This document shows, piece by piece, positions 53,025 to 62,068 of a stretch of 64,000 nucleotides of DNA. The stretch lies in contig CAXBPZ010000003.1 in the NCBI GenBank assembly GCA_963977845.1, forward strand, positions 1-64,000, given 5' to 3'. How positions within the stretch are numbered: the first letter of the stretch is position 1; the number at the start of each line of letters is the position of its first letter. The notes under the pieces are model-generated. The model was not told where the DNA came from. It saw only the letters and a list, made by a program, of their open reading frames with translations, and ran no database searches. Source of the DNA: Methylopumilus sp003533095 (GTDB taxonomy: Bacteria; Pseudomonadota; Gammaproteobacteria; Burkholderiales; Methylophilaceae). The translations under genes and the position numbers were made by a program.

Positions 53025-53405
53025 TTAACGAGTAAGTTCGTCATAGCGTGAAGCATCTAAAAAGAGTTCTTTGTTTTCCATATCATCTTGAGACGATATT
53101 TTACAAATCCAATTTTCATAAGGTTTATCATTAATTAATTCTGGCGATTTTTGAATGTTCGGATTAATTTCAATCACTTCACCATTAAGAGGGCCTATGA
53201 GGTCAGAAGCAGTTTTGACTGACTCAACTACACCAAAAGCTATATTTTTTGAAATCTGACTTTGTAATACAGGTAATTCTACAAAAACGATATCACCAAG
53301 AAGATTTTGCGCATAATCAGTAATACCAATTTCATAAATATTTTCACCAATAGGTTTAATCCAGAGGTGCTCAGGGGTATAAATAAGTGTATTAGGAGTG
53401 CTCAT
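53025..53405 (-). CDS. gcvH: Glycine cleavage system H protein
   Basis: Lipoyl carrier protein that shuttles the aminomethyl group between the P, T and L proteins. The 126 residues contain the lipoylated Lys in GVVESVKTASDLIGPLNG and the start YTPEHLWIKPIGENIYEIGITDYAQNLLGD. No gcvT or gcvP is adjacent. A stand-alone GcvH can also act as a lipoyl donor, so the function beyond glycine cleavage is open. Confidence 0.95.
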   Translation of the reverse strand: MSTPNTLIYTPEHLWIKPIGENIYEIGITDYAQNLLGDIVFVELPVLQSQISKNIAFGVVESVKTASDLIGPLNGEVIEINPNIQKSPELINDKPYENWICKISSQDDMENKELFLDASRYDELTR

Positions 53406-53511
53406 AGTATATTTTCGATAGCAATTTTATCTTTAAATACATTAAGTTAATGACAAATATGATTTTTTTGTTTATTATCGCGTAAATTTAGTATGAATAG
53501 GAGATTAACGA

Positions 53512-54450
53512 GTGAAAGAACGTATCAGACTTTTTTTCATCCTAAGCTTAACTTCCTTTTTTCTTTTGGCTTCAATCTCAGTCGAAGCAAATCAATCAAG
53601 ATCTAAAAAACCTACAAAAGCAGAATTAGCCCGTATATCGGCAGCAGACAGTAGGACTAATAAAGATGGTTTATTAAGAGTGGCTTCTTCAAACGCTTTA
53701 ATCGTGAATCAAAATACGGGCGAAGTTTTATATGCTAAAGATACAGATGCACAAACTTCCATTGCATCGGTAACTAAGCTTATGACAGCTATGGTCACTT
53801 TAGATGCAAAGCTTCCAATGGATGAAGAAATCACGATTACCGATGAGGATGTTGATACTTTAAAAAATTCAAGTTCAAAATTACCTGTTGGAACAGTATT
53901 ACCTCGCTCAGAGCTTCTTAAAATTGCTTTAATAGCATCTGACAATCGCGCAGCTTCTGCGTTAGGAAGAAATTACCCTACCGGAAAGACTGGCTTTGTA
54001 AATGCCATGAATATTAAAGCACTTCAACTTGATATGACTCGAAGTGAATTTGCAGATCCTACAGGACTCAATAACCATAATATGTCGACAGCAGAAGATC
54101 TTGTAAAGATGGTAAAAGCTGCTTATCAATATCCTGAAATTCGAGAAATCACAACTACAGCTTCTTACGAGGCATATGTTAAAGGCCATCGCGCTCCAGT
54201 TAATTTTAATAATACGAATGGATTAGTGAGAAAAAGTGATTGGGTCATTGGGTTATCAAAAACTGGTTTTATTCAAGAAGCTGGAAAATGCCTTGTGATG
54301 CAAGCCATGATTAGTGGACAGCCTATGATTATTGTATTGCTTAAATCTTATGGAAGCGCTACTCGAATTGCGGACGCAAATAGAATTCGAAAATGGATTG
54401 AAAAAACTTCTTCAATTTCTTATTCAAATCAATTTAAACAAAATAGCTAA
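53512..54450 (+). CDS. pbpG: D-alanyl-D-alanine endopeptidase (PBP7/PbpG-like)
   Basis: Exported low-molecular-weight penicillin-binding protein that cuts peptidoglycan crosslinks. The 312 residues start with GTG behind the strong site AGGAGAT. Residues 1-26 form a signal peptide. The active-site motifs are SVTK in TSIASVTKLMTAM, SDN in ALIASDNRAASAL and KTG in LSKTGFIQEAGKC. The LNNHNMSTAEDL segment is typical of S11 peptidases. The stop overlaps the convergent topA by 4 bases. Confidence 0.92.
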   Translation: MKERIRLFFILSLTSFFLLASISVEANQSRSKKPTKAELARISAADSRTNKDGLLRVASSNALIVNQNTGEVLYAKDTDAQTSIASVTKLMTAMVTLDAKLPMDEEITITDEDVDTLKNSSSKLPVGTVLPRSELLKIALIASDNRAASALGRNYPTGKTGFVNAMNIKALQLDMTRSEFADPTGLNNHNMSTAEDLVKMVKAAYQYPEIREITTTASYEAYVKGHRAPVNFNNTNGLVRKSDWVIGLSKTGFIQEAGKCLVMQAMISGQPMIIVLLKSYGSATRIADANRIRKWIEKTSSISYSNQFKQNS

Positions 54451-57008
54451 ACTTCTTTAGGTTTACTGGCTTTCTTTTTTGCTGCCGGCTTTTTTGTAGC
54501 CACTTTTTTCTCAGATGATTTCTTGGTAGTTGTTTTTTTAACCGCCGTTTTCTTTTTGCCTTTGCCTAAAGCTTCTTTATTTTTAATAAGAATTAGAGCC
54601 TCTTCGAAAGTAATTTTTTCAATATCTTGATCTTTTGGGAGAGTGACTTTGGTCGATCCTTTTTGCAGATACGTACCATAGCGACCATTAAAAATTTCAA
54701 CCGAGAGATTTGTTTCGGGATCATTACCGAGCGTTCTAAGAGGTGCATTTTTAGCTATAGCCTCTGCAATAAGCTCAAGGCCTCGTTCGAGCGTTATATC
54801 GAAAATAGATTCTGACCTTGGAATAGATTTAAATTTTCCATCATAATTTACGTAAGGTCCAAAACGCCCAATATTAACAATCACCTTTTTCCCTGTGTCT
54901 GGGTGAAGACCTAGTTCTTTAGGAAGTGTTAGAAGATTTAATGCCATATCCTCATTGAGATCACTTAATGATATTTCTTTAGGAACACTTACGCGCTTAG
55001 GTTTCTTTTTGCTATCTTCATCTTGAACGCCAACTTGAAGATAAGGTCCATAGGGGCCGACTAACAATAGAACATCTTTTCCAGTTTCAGGATCTTTGCA
55101 AACAAGCACAGGTTCATTTGGAGTGCTTGAATCACCATTAACATTTCTTGTGTAATCACAGTCAGGATAACCAGAGCATCCAATAAATTTACCTCTTCTA
55201 CCTAATCTGGAAAACAAAGGCTTTCCGCATTTTGGGCAGTCTTCATGAATTGCTTCTTGTGTAATTTCAGCGCGATCTATGTTTGATTTTTCAGCAATTG
55301 TTTTATTGAAATCATCCCAAAAGTTTTTAAGAAGGGGCACCCACTCTTTATTATTTTCTGCAATTTCGTCTAAAGAGCTCTCAAGACCAGCAGTAAAATC
55401 ATAATCAACATAACGAGTGAAATGTTCAGTTAGAAATTTATTAACAACACGACCAACATCAGTAGGCATAAATCTTTTTTTATCTAGAATGACATATTCG
55501 CGATCTTGGAGTGTTGAAATAATACTCGCATAAGTAGAAGGCCTTCCGATACCATATTCTTCTAGAGATTTTACTAAGCTGGCTTCTGAGTATCTTGGCG
55601 GAGGTTCTGTGAAATGTTGATCACCATAGATTTTATCTACTGTAAGAATCTCACCAGTTTCAATTGGCGGTAACTTAAGAGAGTCTTCATCCTCATTTGA
55701 AGCATCATCTAGGCTCTCAGTATAAATTGCGATAAACCCAGGAAATACAAGCGTTTGACCAGTAGCTCTAAATAAGTTTGCTTCAGATCCAATAGCAAGA
55801 TCTACACTTACAGCATCAAATTTTGCTGGTGTCATTTGACTTGCCAAAGAGCGCTTCCATATCATTTCATATAACTTAAATTGCTCTGGAGATAGTTTAC
55901 CAACTAGACTTTGGGGTGTTCGGCTTATATCGGTTGGTCGAATTGCTTCATGTGCTTCTTGAGCATTTTTTGATTTCGTCTTATAAAAAATGGGTGTTTT
56001 AGGTAAGTAATCTGCATCGAAATTAGACTGAATATAACCTCTAATTTGATTCATTGCTTCATTGGAGAGCGTGAGTGAATCAGTTCTCATATAAGTAATT
56101 AAACCTACGGTGCCACTCCCGATATCAATACCTTCATAAAGTTGCTGCGCAATTCTCATAGCACGACTTGTAGTGAAGCCAAGTTTTCTAACTGACTCTT
56201 GTTGAAGTGTTGAGGTGGTAAAAGGAGGGGCTGGATTGCGTGTCCTTTGTTTCTTTTCAACACGAGTCACTCTTGTTTTACCAGCACTCTCTAAAAGTAA
56301 TTTACCAACAATAGATTCATGTTGTTCTTTTGAGGTAATTGTAAATTGCTCAACTTTCTTATTATCGAGCTGAATAAGTTTGGCTTGAAATTTATTTTTA
56401 GATTTTATGGAATCTAAATGAATCGTCCAATATTCTTGACTGATAAATTTTTCGATTTCAATCTCTCTTTCGATAATAAGTCTTAGTGCCGGACTTTGAA
56501 CTCTTCCTGCTGAAAGACCTCTTCTAATTTTTTTCCAAAGGAGAGGTGATAAATTAAATCCAACGAGATAGTCAAGCGCTCTTCTTGCTTGTTGCGCATT
56601 CACAAGTGGCATTGAAATGTCTCGAGGAAACTCAATGGCATGTTCGATCGCTGATTTTGTAATTTCCTGAAAAATGACGCGTTTTATTAATTTGTCTTTA
56701 GTTAATTTTTTTTCATTGAGTATTTCTAAGATATGCCAAGAAATAGCTTCTCCTTCTCGGTCTGGATCGGTAGCCAGATAAACTTCATCTGATTTTTTTA
56801 CAGCTTTTGCAATTTCATCAACGTGCCTAGAATTTCTTTCAATAATTGCATAATTCATTTTGAAATTATTATCAGTTTCAACAGCACCTGTTTTTGGAAT
56901 CAGATCGCGAACATGGCCATAGGACGCCAAAACATCAAATTTATTACCAAGATACTTTTTAAGAGTTTTGGCTTTAGACGGGGATTCAACGATTAAAAGT
57001 TTAGACAT
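54447..57008 (-). CDS. topA: DNA topoisomerase I
   Basis: Type IA topoisomerase that relaxes negative supercoils. The 853 residues have an N-terminal TOPRIM domain (KLLIVESPSKAKTLKKYLG; ATDPDREGEAISWHI), the catalytic Tyr in GLITYMRTDS, and one clear C4 zinc finger (CPKCGKPLFSRLGRRGKFIGCSGYPDC, shown here by its ends CPKC and CSGYPDC). Two topoisomerase C-terminal repeats follow. The last 40 residues are a Lys/Ala/Thr-rich basic tail of the kind that aids DNA binding. In related genomes topA lies near smg and dprA; here it is far from smg. Confidence 0.96.
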   Translation of the reverse strand: MSKLLIVESPSKAKTLKKYLGNKFDVLASYGHVRDLIPKTGAVETDNNFKMNYAIIERNSRHVDEIAKAVKKSDEVYLATDPDREGEAISWHILEILNEKKLTKDKLIKRVIFQEITKSAIEHAIEFPRDISMPLVNAQQARRALDYLVGFNLSPLLWKKIRRGLSAGRVQSPALRLIIEREIEIEKFISQEYWTIHLDSIKSKNKFQAKLIQLDNKKVEQFTITSKEQHESIVGKLLLESAGKTRVTRVEKKQRTRNPAPPFTTSTLQQESVRKLGFTTSRAMRIAQQLYEGIDIGSGTVGLITYMRTDSLTLSNEAMNQIRGYIQSNFDADYLPKTPIFYKTKSKNAQEAHEAIRPTDISRTPQSLVGKLSPEQFKLYEMIWKRSLASQMTPAKFDAVSVDLAIGSEANLFRATGQTLVFPGFIAIYTESLDDASNEDEDSLKLPPIETGEILTVDKIYGDQHFTEPPPRYSEASLVKSLEEYGIGRPSTYASIISTLQDREYVILDKKRFMPTDVGRVVNKFLTEHFTRYVDYDFTAGLESSLDEIAENNKEWVPLLKNFWDDFNKTIAEKSNIDRAEITQEAIHEDCPKCGKPLFSRLGRRGKFIGCSGYPDCDYTRNVNGDSSTPNEPVLVCKDPETGKDVLLLVGPYGPYLQVGVQDEDSKKKPKRVSVPKEISLSDLNEDMALNLLTLPKELGLHPDTGKKVIVNIGRFGPYVNYDGKFKSIPRSESIFDITLERGLELIAEAIAKNAPLRTLGNDPETNLSVEIFNGRYGTYLQKGSTKVTLPKDQDIEKITFEEALILIKNKEALGKGKKKTAVKKTTTKKSSEKKVATKKPAAKKKASKPKEV

Positions 57009-57125
57009 TAAGTAGTTTCTAGATCAAAAAATTTTGATGAATAATAAATTTAAATCTTGATATATACAAGGTGTCTATACTAACTTACTTAGATAAATTA
57101 CGTTAATTAAATATAAATAATGATT

Positions 57126-58028
57126 TCAAGAGGCAATATTTTCGGCGAATGAAGCAATATTACTTAGGTCGGTATTAAGATTGTTAATTAAATCTTCTGT
57201 AAAGATAAGCTCATCGTCTTTTTCTTTTATGGATTGATTAAGATTTTTAAAGTCATAAAGTTGTCGGTCTCCTAAATGAGAAAGTTCAACATTTGAGATG
57301 GCTTTGTATATATTGTTAATACGCCCCGGCTGCTCTTTTTCCCATGCTATTAACATTTCTTTTATTTTTTTTCTTTGAAGGTTTTCTTGTGAACCGCATA
57401 GATTACAAGGGATAATCGGAAAATTCATACGAGATGCATAGCTTGAGATTTCTTTTTCTGAGCAATATGCCAAAGGCCTAATGATAATATTTTCACCATC
57501 ATTAGAAATTAATTTAGGTGGCATAGCTTTTAATTTGGATCCAAAAAACATATTAAGAAAAAGGGTTTCAACGATATCGTCACGATGATGGCCCAAAGCA
57601 ATTTTGTTGATATTAAGCTCTTTCGCCGTTCTATAAATAATACCCCGTCTTAATCGAGAACATAAAGAGCAGGTTGTCTTGCCGCTCGGGATTTTTTCTT
57701 TAACAATTGAGTAGGTATCTTCAGTCACAATTAGATGCTCAATACCTAAATCTTTTAAAAAGTTAGGTAATACATCCACAGGAAAGCCAGGTTGTTTTTG
57801 ATCTAAATTCATTGCGATAATATCAAAGTGAATCGGCGCCCTCTCTTTAAGGGCTAACAAAAACATTAATAATGAATATGAATCCTTGCCCCCACTCAAA
57901 CATACTAAAACGCGATCATTATTTTCAATCATGTTGAAATCAGTGATTGCTTTACCAGTCAACCCTATTAGTTTATTTCGCAACTTGAGAAAGTTATTTG
58001 TTGCATCTATTGGAATTTGGGCAATCAT
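57126..58028 (-). CDS. ttcA: tRNA 2-thiocytidine(32) synthetase TtcA
   Basis: Iron-sulfur enzyme that thiolates cytidine 32 of tRNAs. The 300 residues have the PP-loop motif CLSGGKDSYSLL and the cluster-binding CxxC in TTCSLCSRLRRG. A third conserved Cys region lies in IPCNLCGSQENLQR, and ALGHHRDDIVETLFLNMFFG is conserved. The start overlaps the end of the upstream SDR gene by 4 bases. The 117-base gap to topA shows no further feature. Confidence 0.95.
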   Translation of the reverse strand: MIAQIPIDATNNFLKLRNKLIGLTGKAITDFNMIENNDRVLVCLSGGKDSYSLLMFLLALKERAPIHFDIIAMNLDQKQPGFPVDVLPNFLKDLGIEHLIVTEDTYSIVKEKIPSGKTTCSLCSRLRRGIIYRTAKELNINKIALGHHRDDIVETLFLNMFFGSKLKAMPPKLISNDGENIIIRPLAYCSEKEISSYASRMNFPIIPCNLCGSQENLQRKKIKEMLIAWEKEQPGRINNIYKAISNVELSHLGDRQLYDFKNLNQSIKEKDDELIFTEDLINNLNTDLSNIASFAENIAS

Positions 58029-58771
58029 AATGAGATTGATCTTCCCCCATCGACGGATAGAATATGGCCTGTAATAAATGGAGCATCTAATACTAAAAAT
58101 TTGACAGCCATAGCCACATCTTCAGGTGTACCCATTTTTTTTAATAATGTTTGAGCAATGACTCGTTGTTTATAAATATCATTAAATTCTTCATTGTTTT
58201 CAGGCCATAAAACTGGACCTGGGGCAACGGCATTAACCCTAACATCTGGACTTAATTCTTGCGCAAGGGATTTTGTAAGTGTGGTGAGACCTGATTTAGC
58301 AATACTATAAATAATATAATTTTTTTTAGGTTTATCTATATGAGTATCAGTGATATTTATGATGCAGCCTTTAGTTTTAATAAGTTCATTCGCTGCAAGT
58401 TGAGATAAAAATAGAGGTGCTTTTAAATTACTCCCAATGAGATCGGTCCAATTTTTTTCATTCATTTTTCCAATTTCTGTTGGGTAATAACTAGAAGCGT
58501 TATTTATAAGAATATCTAATCTGCCGTATGTGTTGATTGTTTCCTCAACAAGATTTGGCAATATACTTGTGTTCACAAGATCAGCCTGAATAATATTTGC
58601 AGAACCTTTACGGATTTTATTTAAATTCTCTTGCAGTGTTTTTGCTTCATCAGCCGAATGACGATAATGAATCATTAAGTCTATATCCGATGCATGAAGC
58701 AGCTTACAAATCGCCTGCCCAATTCTTTTGGCACCACCTGTAACTAAAGCAATTTTTCTATTAGATTTCAT
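58025..58771 (-). CDS. SDR-family pteridine reductase-like oxidoreductase (FolM-like)
   Basis: NAD(P)H-dependent short-chain dehydrogenase of 248 residues. The cofactor motif TGGAKRIGQAIC has the Arg-Ile pattern of pteridine reductases, and HYRHSADEA is the typical NADPH phosphate-binding segment. LINNASSYYPTEIG, YSIAKSGL (catalytic Tyr and Lys) and VNAVAPGPVLWPE complete the fold. FolM-type enzymes reduce dihydromonapterin or dihydrofolate. It is coupled to ttcA by a 4-base overlap. The substrate is an inference. Confidence 0.85.
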   Translation of the reverse strand: MKSNRKIALVTGGAKRIGQAICKLLHASDIDLMIHYRHSADEAKTLQENLNKIRKGSANIIQADLVNTSILPNLVEETINTYGRLDILINNASSYYPTEIGKMNEKNWTDLIGSNLKAPLFLSQLAANELIKTKGCIINITDTHIDKPKKNYIIYSIAKSGLTTLTKSLAQELSPDVRVNAVAPGPVLWPENNEEFNDIYKQRVIAQTLLKKMGTPEDVAMAVKFLVLDAPFITGHILSVDGGRSISL

Positions 58772-58815
58772 AGATTTATATATAAATGAATTGACTCTAT
58801 TATAATCTAATACCT

Positions 58816-59970
58816 ATGTCATCTATGCCTACAGCTCCCCAAAATGAAATTGATTTAAGTGAGCAATTAAAAACAAAAATTATCCAATTCATTCATTCTA
58901 ATCAAGGATGGATGAGCTTTGATCGATTTATGGATTTTGCTCTTTATGATCCTGAATTGGGTTATTACACAGGGGCTTTAAGAAAGTTTGGAGAAAAAGG
59001 AGATTTTGTTACAGCTTCTGAAATATCGAATTTTTTTGCAAAGACATTATGTATTCAATTTAAAGAAATCTTTCAGTCAGTATCAAGAAGTATCATTGAG
59101 ATTGGAGCTGGATCAGGTCAGTTTGCACTACAAGTTATTCAATCACTGAGCAGTGATCATGAAAATATAAATCATTATTTTATTCTTGAAATAAGTCCTT
59201 CATTAAGAAAGCAACAGTATGAGCTTTTAACTAAAAATTTACCCTCGCATTTATTTAGCAAAATCCAGTGGATTGATGAGATTCCGAAAGAATACGAAGG
59301 CATCATTTTTTGTAATGAATTTTTAGATGCGCTACCTGTAGAACTCATAAAAAAAGATTCAGGCATGTATTATCAAAAAGGTATTGGTATAGAAAATGAT
59401 CTATTAGTTTGGAAAGAAAAGCCAATAGATGATATTTCTAATTACGAAGAAATCGATTTAAAAAATCTACCAGATGACTATGTTGCAGAATATCCGCTTT
59501 ATATTAAAAATTGGCTTAAAAAAATTAGCCAATCACTTAATAAAGGCATTGTATTCATTATTGATTATGGTTTTAACCAAAGAGAATACTTTCATGAACA
59601 AAGATCTCAAGGCACATTGATGTGTCATTTTAAACACTATGCGCATGATAATCCTCTTATCCAGGTAGGCATACAAGATATTACAACCCATGTTAATTTT
59701 AGCTATGTGGCACGAGAGGCTTCAAAATTGGGTTTAAATATTACTGGCTTTATATCTCAAGCAAATTTTCTGATTAATTGTGGCATATTAAATTTGCTTG
59801 AAACAATAAATTTAGAAGATAGAGCTTTATATATGAAATCAGTATCTGAAGTGCAAAAATTATTATCTCCCTCAGAAATGGGGGATTTATTTAAAGTCAT
59901 GACGCTAGAAAAAAATATAGACATAGATCTTTTGGGGCTCAAGCAAAACAATAGAATCACAAGATTATGA
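58816..59970 (+). CDS. SAM-dependent methyltransferase, MidA/NDUFAF7 family
   Basis: A 384-residue class I methyltransferase of the DUF185 family. Its mitochondrial relative NDUFAF7 methylates an arginine of a complex I subunit. Motifs are FMDFALYDPELGYYTG, GDFVTASEISNFFAKTL, the AdoMet loop IIEIGAGSGQFALQVI, IFCNEFLDALPVELI and IIDYGFNQREYFH. Whether the bacterial protein serves complex I assembly is untested. The start may be ATG 58816 or 58825. It overlaps trmB by 4 bases. Confidence 0.9.
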   Translation: MSSMPTAPQNEIDLSEQLKTKIIQFIHSNQGWMSFDRFMDFALYDPELGYYTGALRKFGEKGDFVTASEISNFFAKTLCIQFKEIFQSVSRSIIEIGAGSGQFALQVIQSLSSDHENINHYFILEISPSLRKQQYELLTKNLPSHLFSKIQWIDEIPKEYEGIIFCNEFLDALPVELIKKDSGMYYQKGIGIENDLLVWKEKPIDDISNYEEIDLKNLPDDYVAEYPLYIKNWLKKISQSLNKGIVFIIDYGFNQREYFHEQRSQGTLMCHFKHYAHDNPLIQVGIQDITTHVNFSYVAREASKLGLNITGFISQANFLINCGILNLLETINLEDRALYMKSVSEVQKLLSPSEMGDLFKVMTLEKNIDIDLLGLKQNNRITRL

Positions 59971-60662
59971 GAGAACAAGATAAAGAAGATATTAAGAAAC
60001 GACCTATAAGAAGTTATATTTTAAGACAAGGGCGAATCACTGCGGGCCAAACAAAAGCCATTCAAGAGAACTTTCAAAAATATGCTGTTATTTTTCAAAA
60101 TAAATTAACAAATTTCAGTGATTTATTTAAAAATAAAAATAGTGACCTCATATTAGAGATTGGTTTTGGAATGGGGACTTCAACTGCAGAAATTGCAAAG
60201 TCTAATTTAAATAAAAATTATATTGCAATTGAAGTTCATTCTCCCGGGGTAGGCAATTTACTCAAATTAATTAAGGAAAGCGATATTTCAAATTTAAAAA
60301 TTATTCAACACGATGCGGTAGAGGTTCTTAATTTAATGGTTAAAAATAATTCTTTAGATGGTATTCATATTTTCTTTCCCGATCCTTGGCCAAAAAAAAG
60401 ACATCATAAAAGAAGGCTCATACAATCAAATTTATTAAAGCTTATAGCGCAGAAAATTAAAAAATCAGGTTATCTTCATATTGCAACAGACTGGGAAGAT
60501 TATGCGCTATGGATTATTGATCTTCTAGACAAAGAAGAATTATTACAAAAGACGTCCGATGATTTTTTCAAAAAACCTGATTATCGTCCTTTAACAAAAT
60601 ATGAAAATCGAGGAATTAAACTAGGCTACAGGGTTTGGGATATGATCTATAGGCGTATTTAA
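59967..60662 (+). CDS. trmB: tRNA (guanosine(46)-N7)-methyltransferase
   Basis: Makes m7G46 in the variable loop of tRNAs. The 231 residues include ILRQGRITAGQTKAIQ near the start, the AdoMet motif LEIGFGMGTSTAEIA, and the diagnostic FFPDPWPKKRHHKRRL catalytic segment. The 3' end overlaps the convergent engB by 42 bases. It is translationally coupled to the upstream midA-like gene. Confidence 0.96.
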   Translation: MREQDKEDIKKRPIRSYILRQGRITAGQTKAIQENFQKYAVIFQNKLTNFSDLFKNKNSDLILEIGFGMGTSTAEIAKSNLNKNYIAIEVHSPGVGNLLKLIKESDISNLKIIQHDAVEVLNLMVKNNSLDGIHIFFPDPWPKKRHHKRRLIQSNLLKLIAQKIKKSGYLHIATDWEDYALWIIDLLDKEELLQKTSDDFFKKPDYRPLTKYENRGIKLGYRVWDMIYRRI

Positions 60663-61259
60663 CCAATTCCCAATGATTGTCTCGGCTTCATCAGCCCCTT
60701 GTTTTTTTAAGCTGGAAAAAAGTTGAACCGTGCACTCAATACCAAGAGTTGATCCCCATTTTTCATGAATTTCCCTTTGAACGGCATCAAGTGTTTTATG
60801 AGAGGCTTCACGAGAAAGTTTGTCTGCTTTGGTTAATAAAATATGAATCGGTTTTTTATTTAACGAAAACCACTCCAACATTTGTTGATCAAGAAGAGTG
60901 AGCGGATGTCGAATATCCATAACTAGAACAAGGCCAAAGAGACATGAGCGTTCAGATAGGTATGTAGCTAAAGTTTTTTGCCAATGATCTTTAATAGCTT
61001 GAGGTACTTTGGCATAACCATACCCAGGCAAATCTACTAAATAGCGATTATTACCAAGTGAAAAGAAGTTAATAAGCTGTGTTCGCCCTGGCTGCTTACT
61101 AACAAAAGCAAGACGATTATGATTTGCAAGCGTATTTATAGCGCTCGATTTTCCTGCGTTTGATCTTCCAGCAAACGCGATCTCAATCCCAGTAGGGGGA
61201 GGCAAATCACTTAAATGGTGAGCAGATATAAAATATGATGCGTTTTTAAAAATAGCCAT
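60621..61259 (-). CDS. engB: Ribosome biogenesis GTP-binding protein EngB/YsxC
   Basis: Essential small GTPase for 50S assembly. The 212 residues show G1 GRSNAGKSSAINTLA, G2 GRTQ, G3 DLPGYGYAKV, G4 LLTKADKLSR and a G5-like VQLFSS. The C-terminus lies in the trmB overlap. It is divergent from cytochrome c4, a conserved arrangement followed by resB. Confidence 0.96.
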   Translation of the reverse strand: MAIFKNASYFISAHHLSDLPPPTGIEIAFAGRSNAGKSSAINTLANHNRLAFVSKQPGRTQLINFFSLGNNRYLVDLPGYGYAKVPQAIKDHWQKTLATYLSERSCLFGLVLVMDIRHPLTLLDQQMLEWFSLNKKPIHILLTKADKLSREASHKTLDAVQREIHEKWGSTLGIECTVQLFSSLKKQGADEAETIIGNWLNTPIDHIPNPVA

Positions 61260-61365
61260 GCGCTTTACCTAAACCTGTTCAATCCAATCAAAATGCTATC
61301 ACGAGAATCGGATTTTAGATAAAATGAAGATCTTGAACATACTTTATATATGGAGTTTTTTTGCA

Positions 61366-61980
61366 ATGAGCGGTCGAAATGTTTTTTTTATTCTCATCTT
61401 GTCTTTTTTTGCTTCAAGTACTGGAATTTCTGCAACGAGTGAGAATAAAAATCCACCTCAAGCAGTTGCCAACGTATGTGCAGCTTGCCATGCAATTGAT
61501 GGCAATAGTGTTATTACTGCTAATCCAAAATTAGCAGGCCAACACTCAGAATATCTTTACAAACAATTAACCAATTTTAAATCTGGTGAGCGAGCAAATG
61601 CAGTTATGTCTGGAATGGCAGCGATGCTTTCAGATACTGATATGCATGCTGTGGCAGAATACTTTTCAAAACAAACATTAAATCTAGGACAAGCTAAAAC
61701 AAATGGCCATGGTTCTATAGGAGAAAAAATTTATCGTGCAGGTATTCAAGCTAATGGCGTTCCAGCTTGTGCTGCATGTCACGGACCTGCAGGTGACGGG
61801 CTTCCTGTTAAATACCCTCGTTTAGGTGGCCAACACACAGAGTATGTATTAAACCAATTAAAACAGTTTAGGCTTGGCGCTCGTGCAAATGATGAAGCAA
61901 AAGTGATGCGAACAATTGCTGCCAAATTAACTGATCAAGAAATGGAAGCAGTAGCAGATTATATTCAGGGCTTAAGATAA
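61366..61980 (+). CDS. Cytochrome c4 (diheme)
   Basis: Periplasmic diheme electron carrier. From the ATG at 61366 (MSGRNVFFILILSFFASS) it has 204 residues. It has a signal peptide and two homologous domains, each with a heme site (VCAACHAIDGNS and ACAACHGPAGDG) and distal methionines (SGMAAMLSD and VMRTIAAKL). LAGQHSEYLYKQL and LGGQHTEYVLNQL repeat between domains. An upstream in-frame ATG at 61324 would add 14 residues before the signal; GGAG before 61366 favours the shorter form. It probably delivers electrons to a terminal oxidase. The cytochrome-maturation gene resB follows. Confidence 0.93.
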   Translation: MSGRNVFFILILSFFASSTGISATSENKNPPQAVANVCAACHAIDGNSVITANPKLAGQHSEYLYKQLTNFKSGERANAVMSGMAAMLSDTDMHAVAEYFSKQTLNLGQAKTNGHGSIGEKIYRAGIQANGVPACAACHGPAGDGLPVKYPRLGGQHTEYVLNQLKQFRLGARANDEAKVMRTIAAKLTDQEMEAVADYIQGLR

Positions 61981-62011
61981 GCCTTTCTATCTTTTTTGAT
62001 CAATCGAATTG

Positions 62012-62033
62012 CTGCAACTTCCTTGCAGTTTTT
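62012..62033 (+). terminator. Intrinsic terminator or attenuator between cytochrome c4 and resB
   Basis: CTGCAA (62012-62017) and TTGCAG (62023-62028) form a 6-bp stem with loop CTTCC, followed by TTTTTG. It would make the abundant cytochrome more highly expressed than the downstream maturation gene. The stem is short, so readthrough is likely. Confidence 0.65.
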
Positions 62034-62068
62034 GTAGTCAAAACTTTCCATTTTTAAAATGAGTCATT

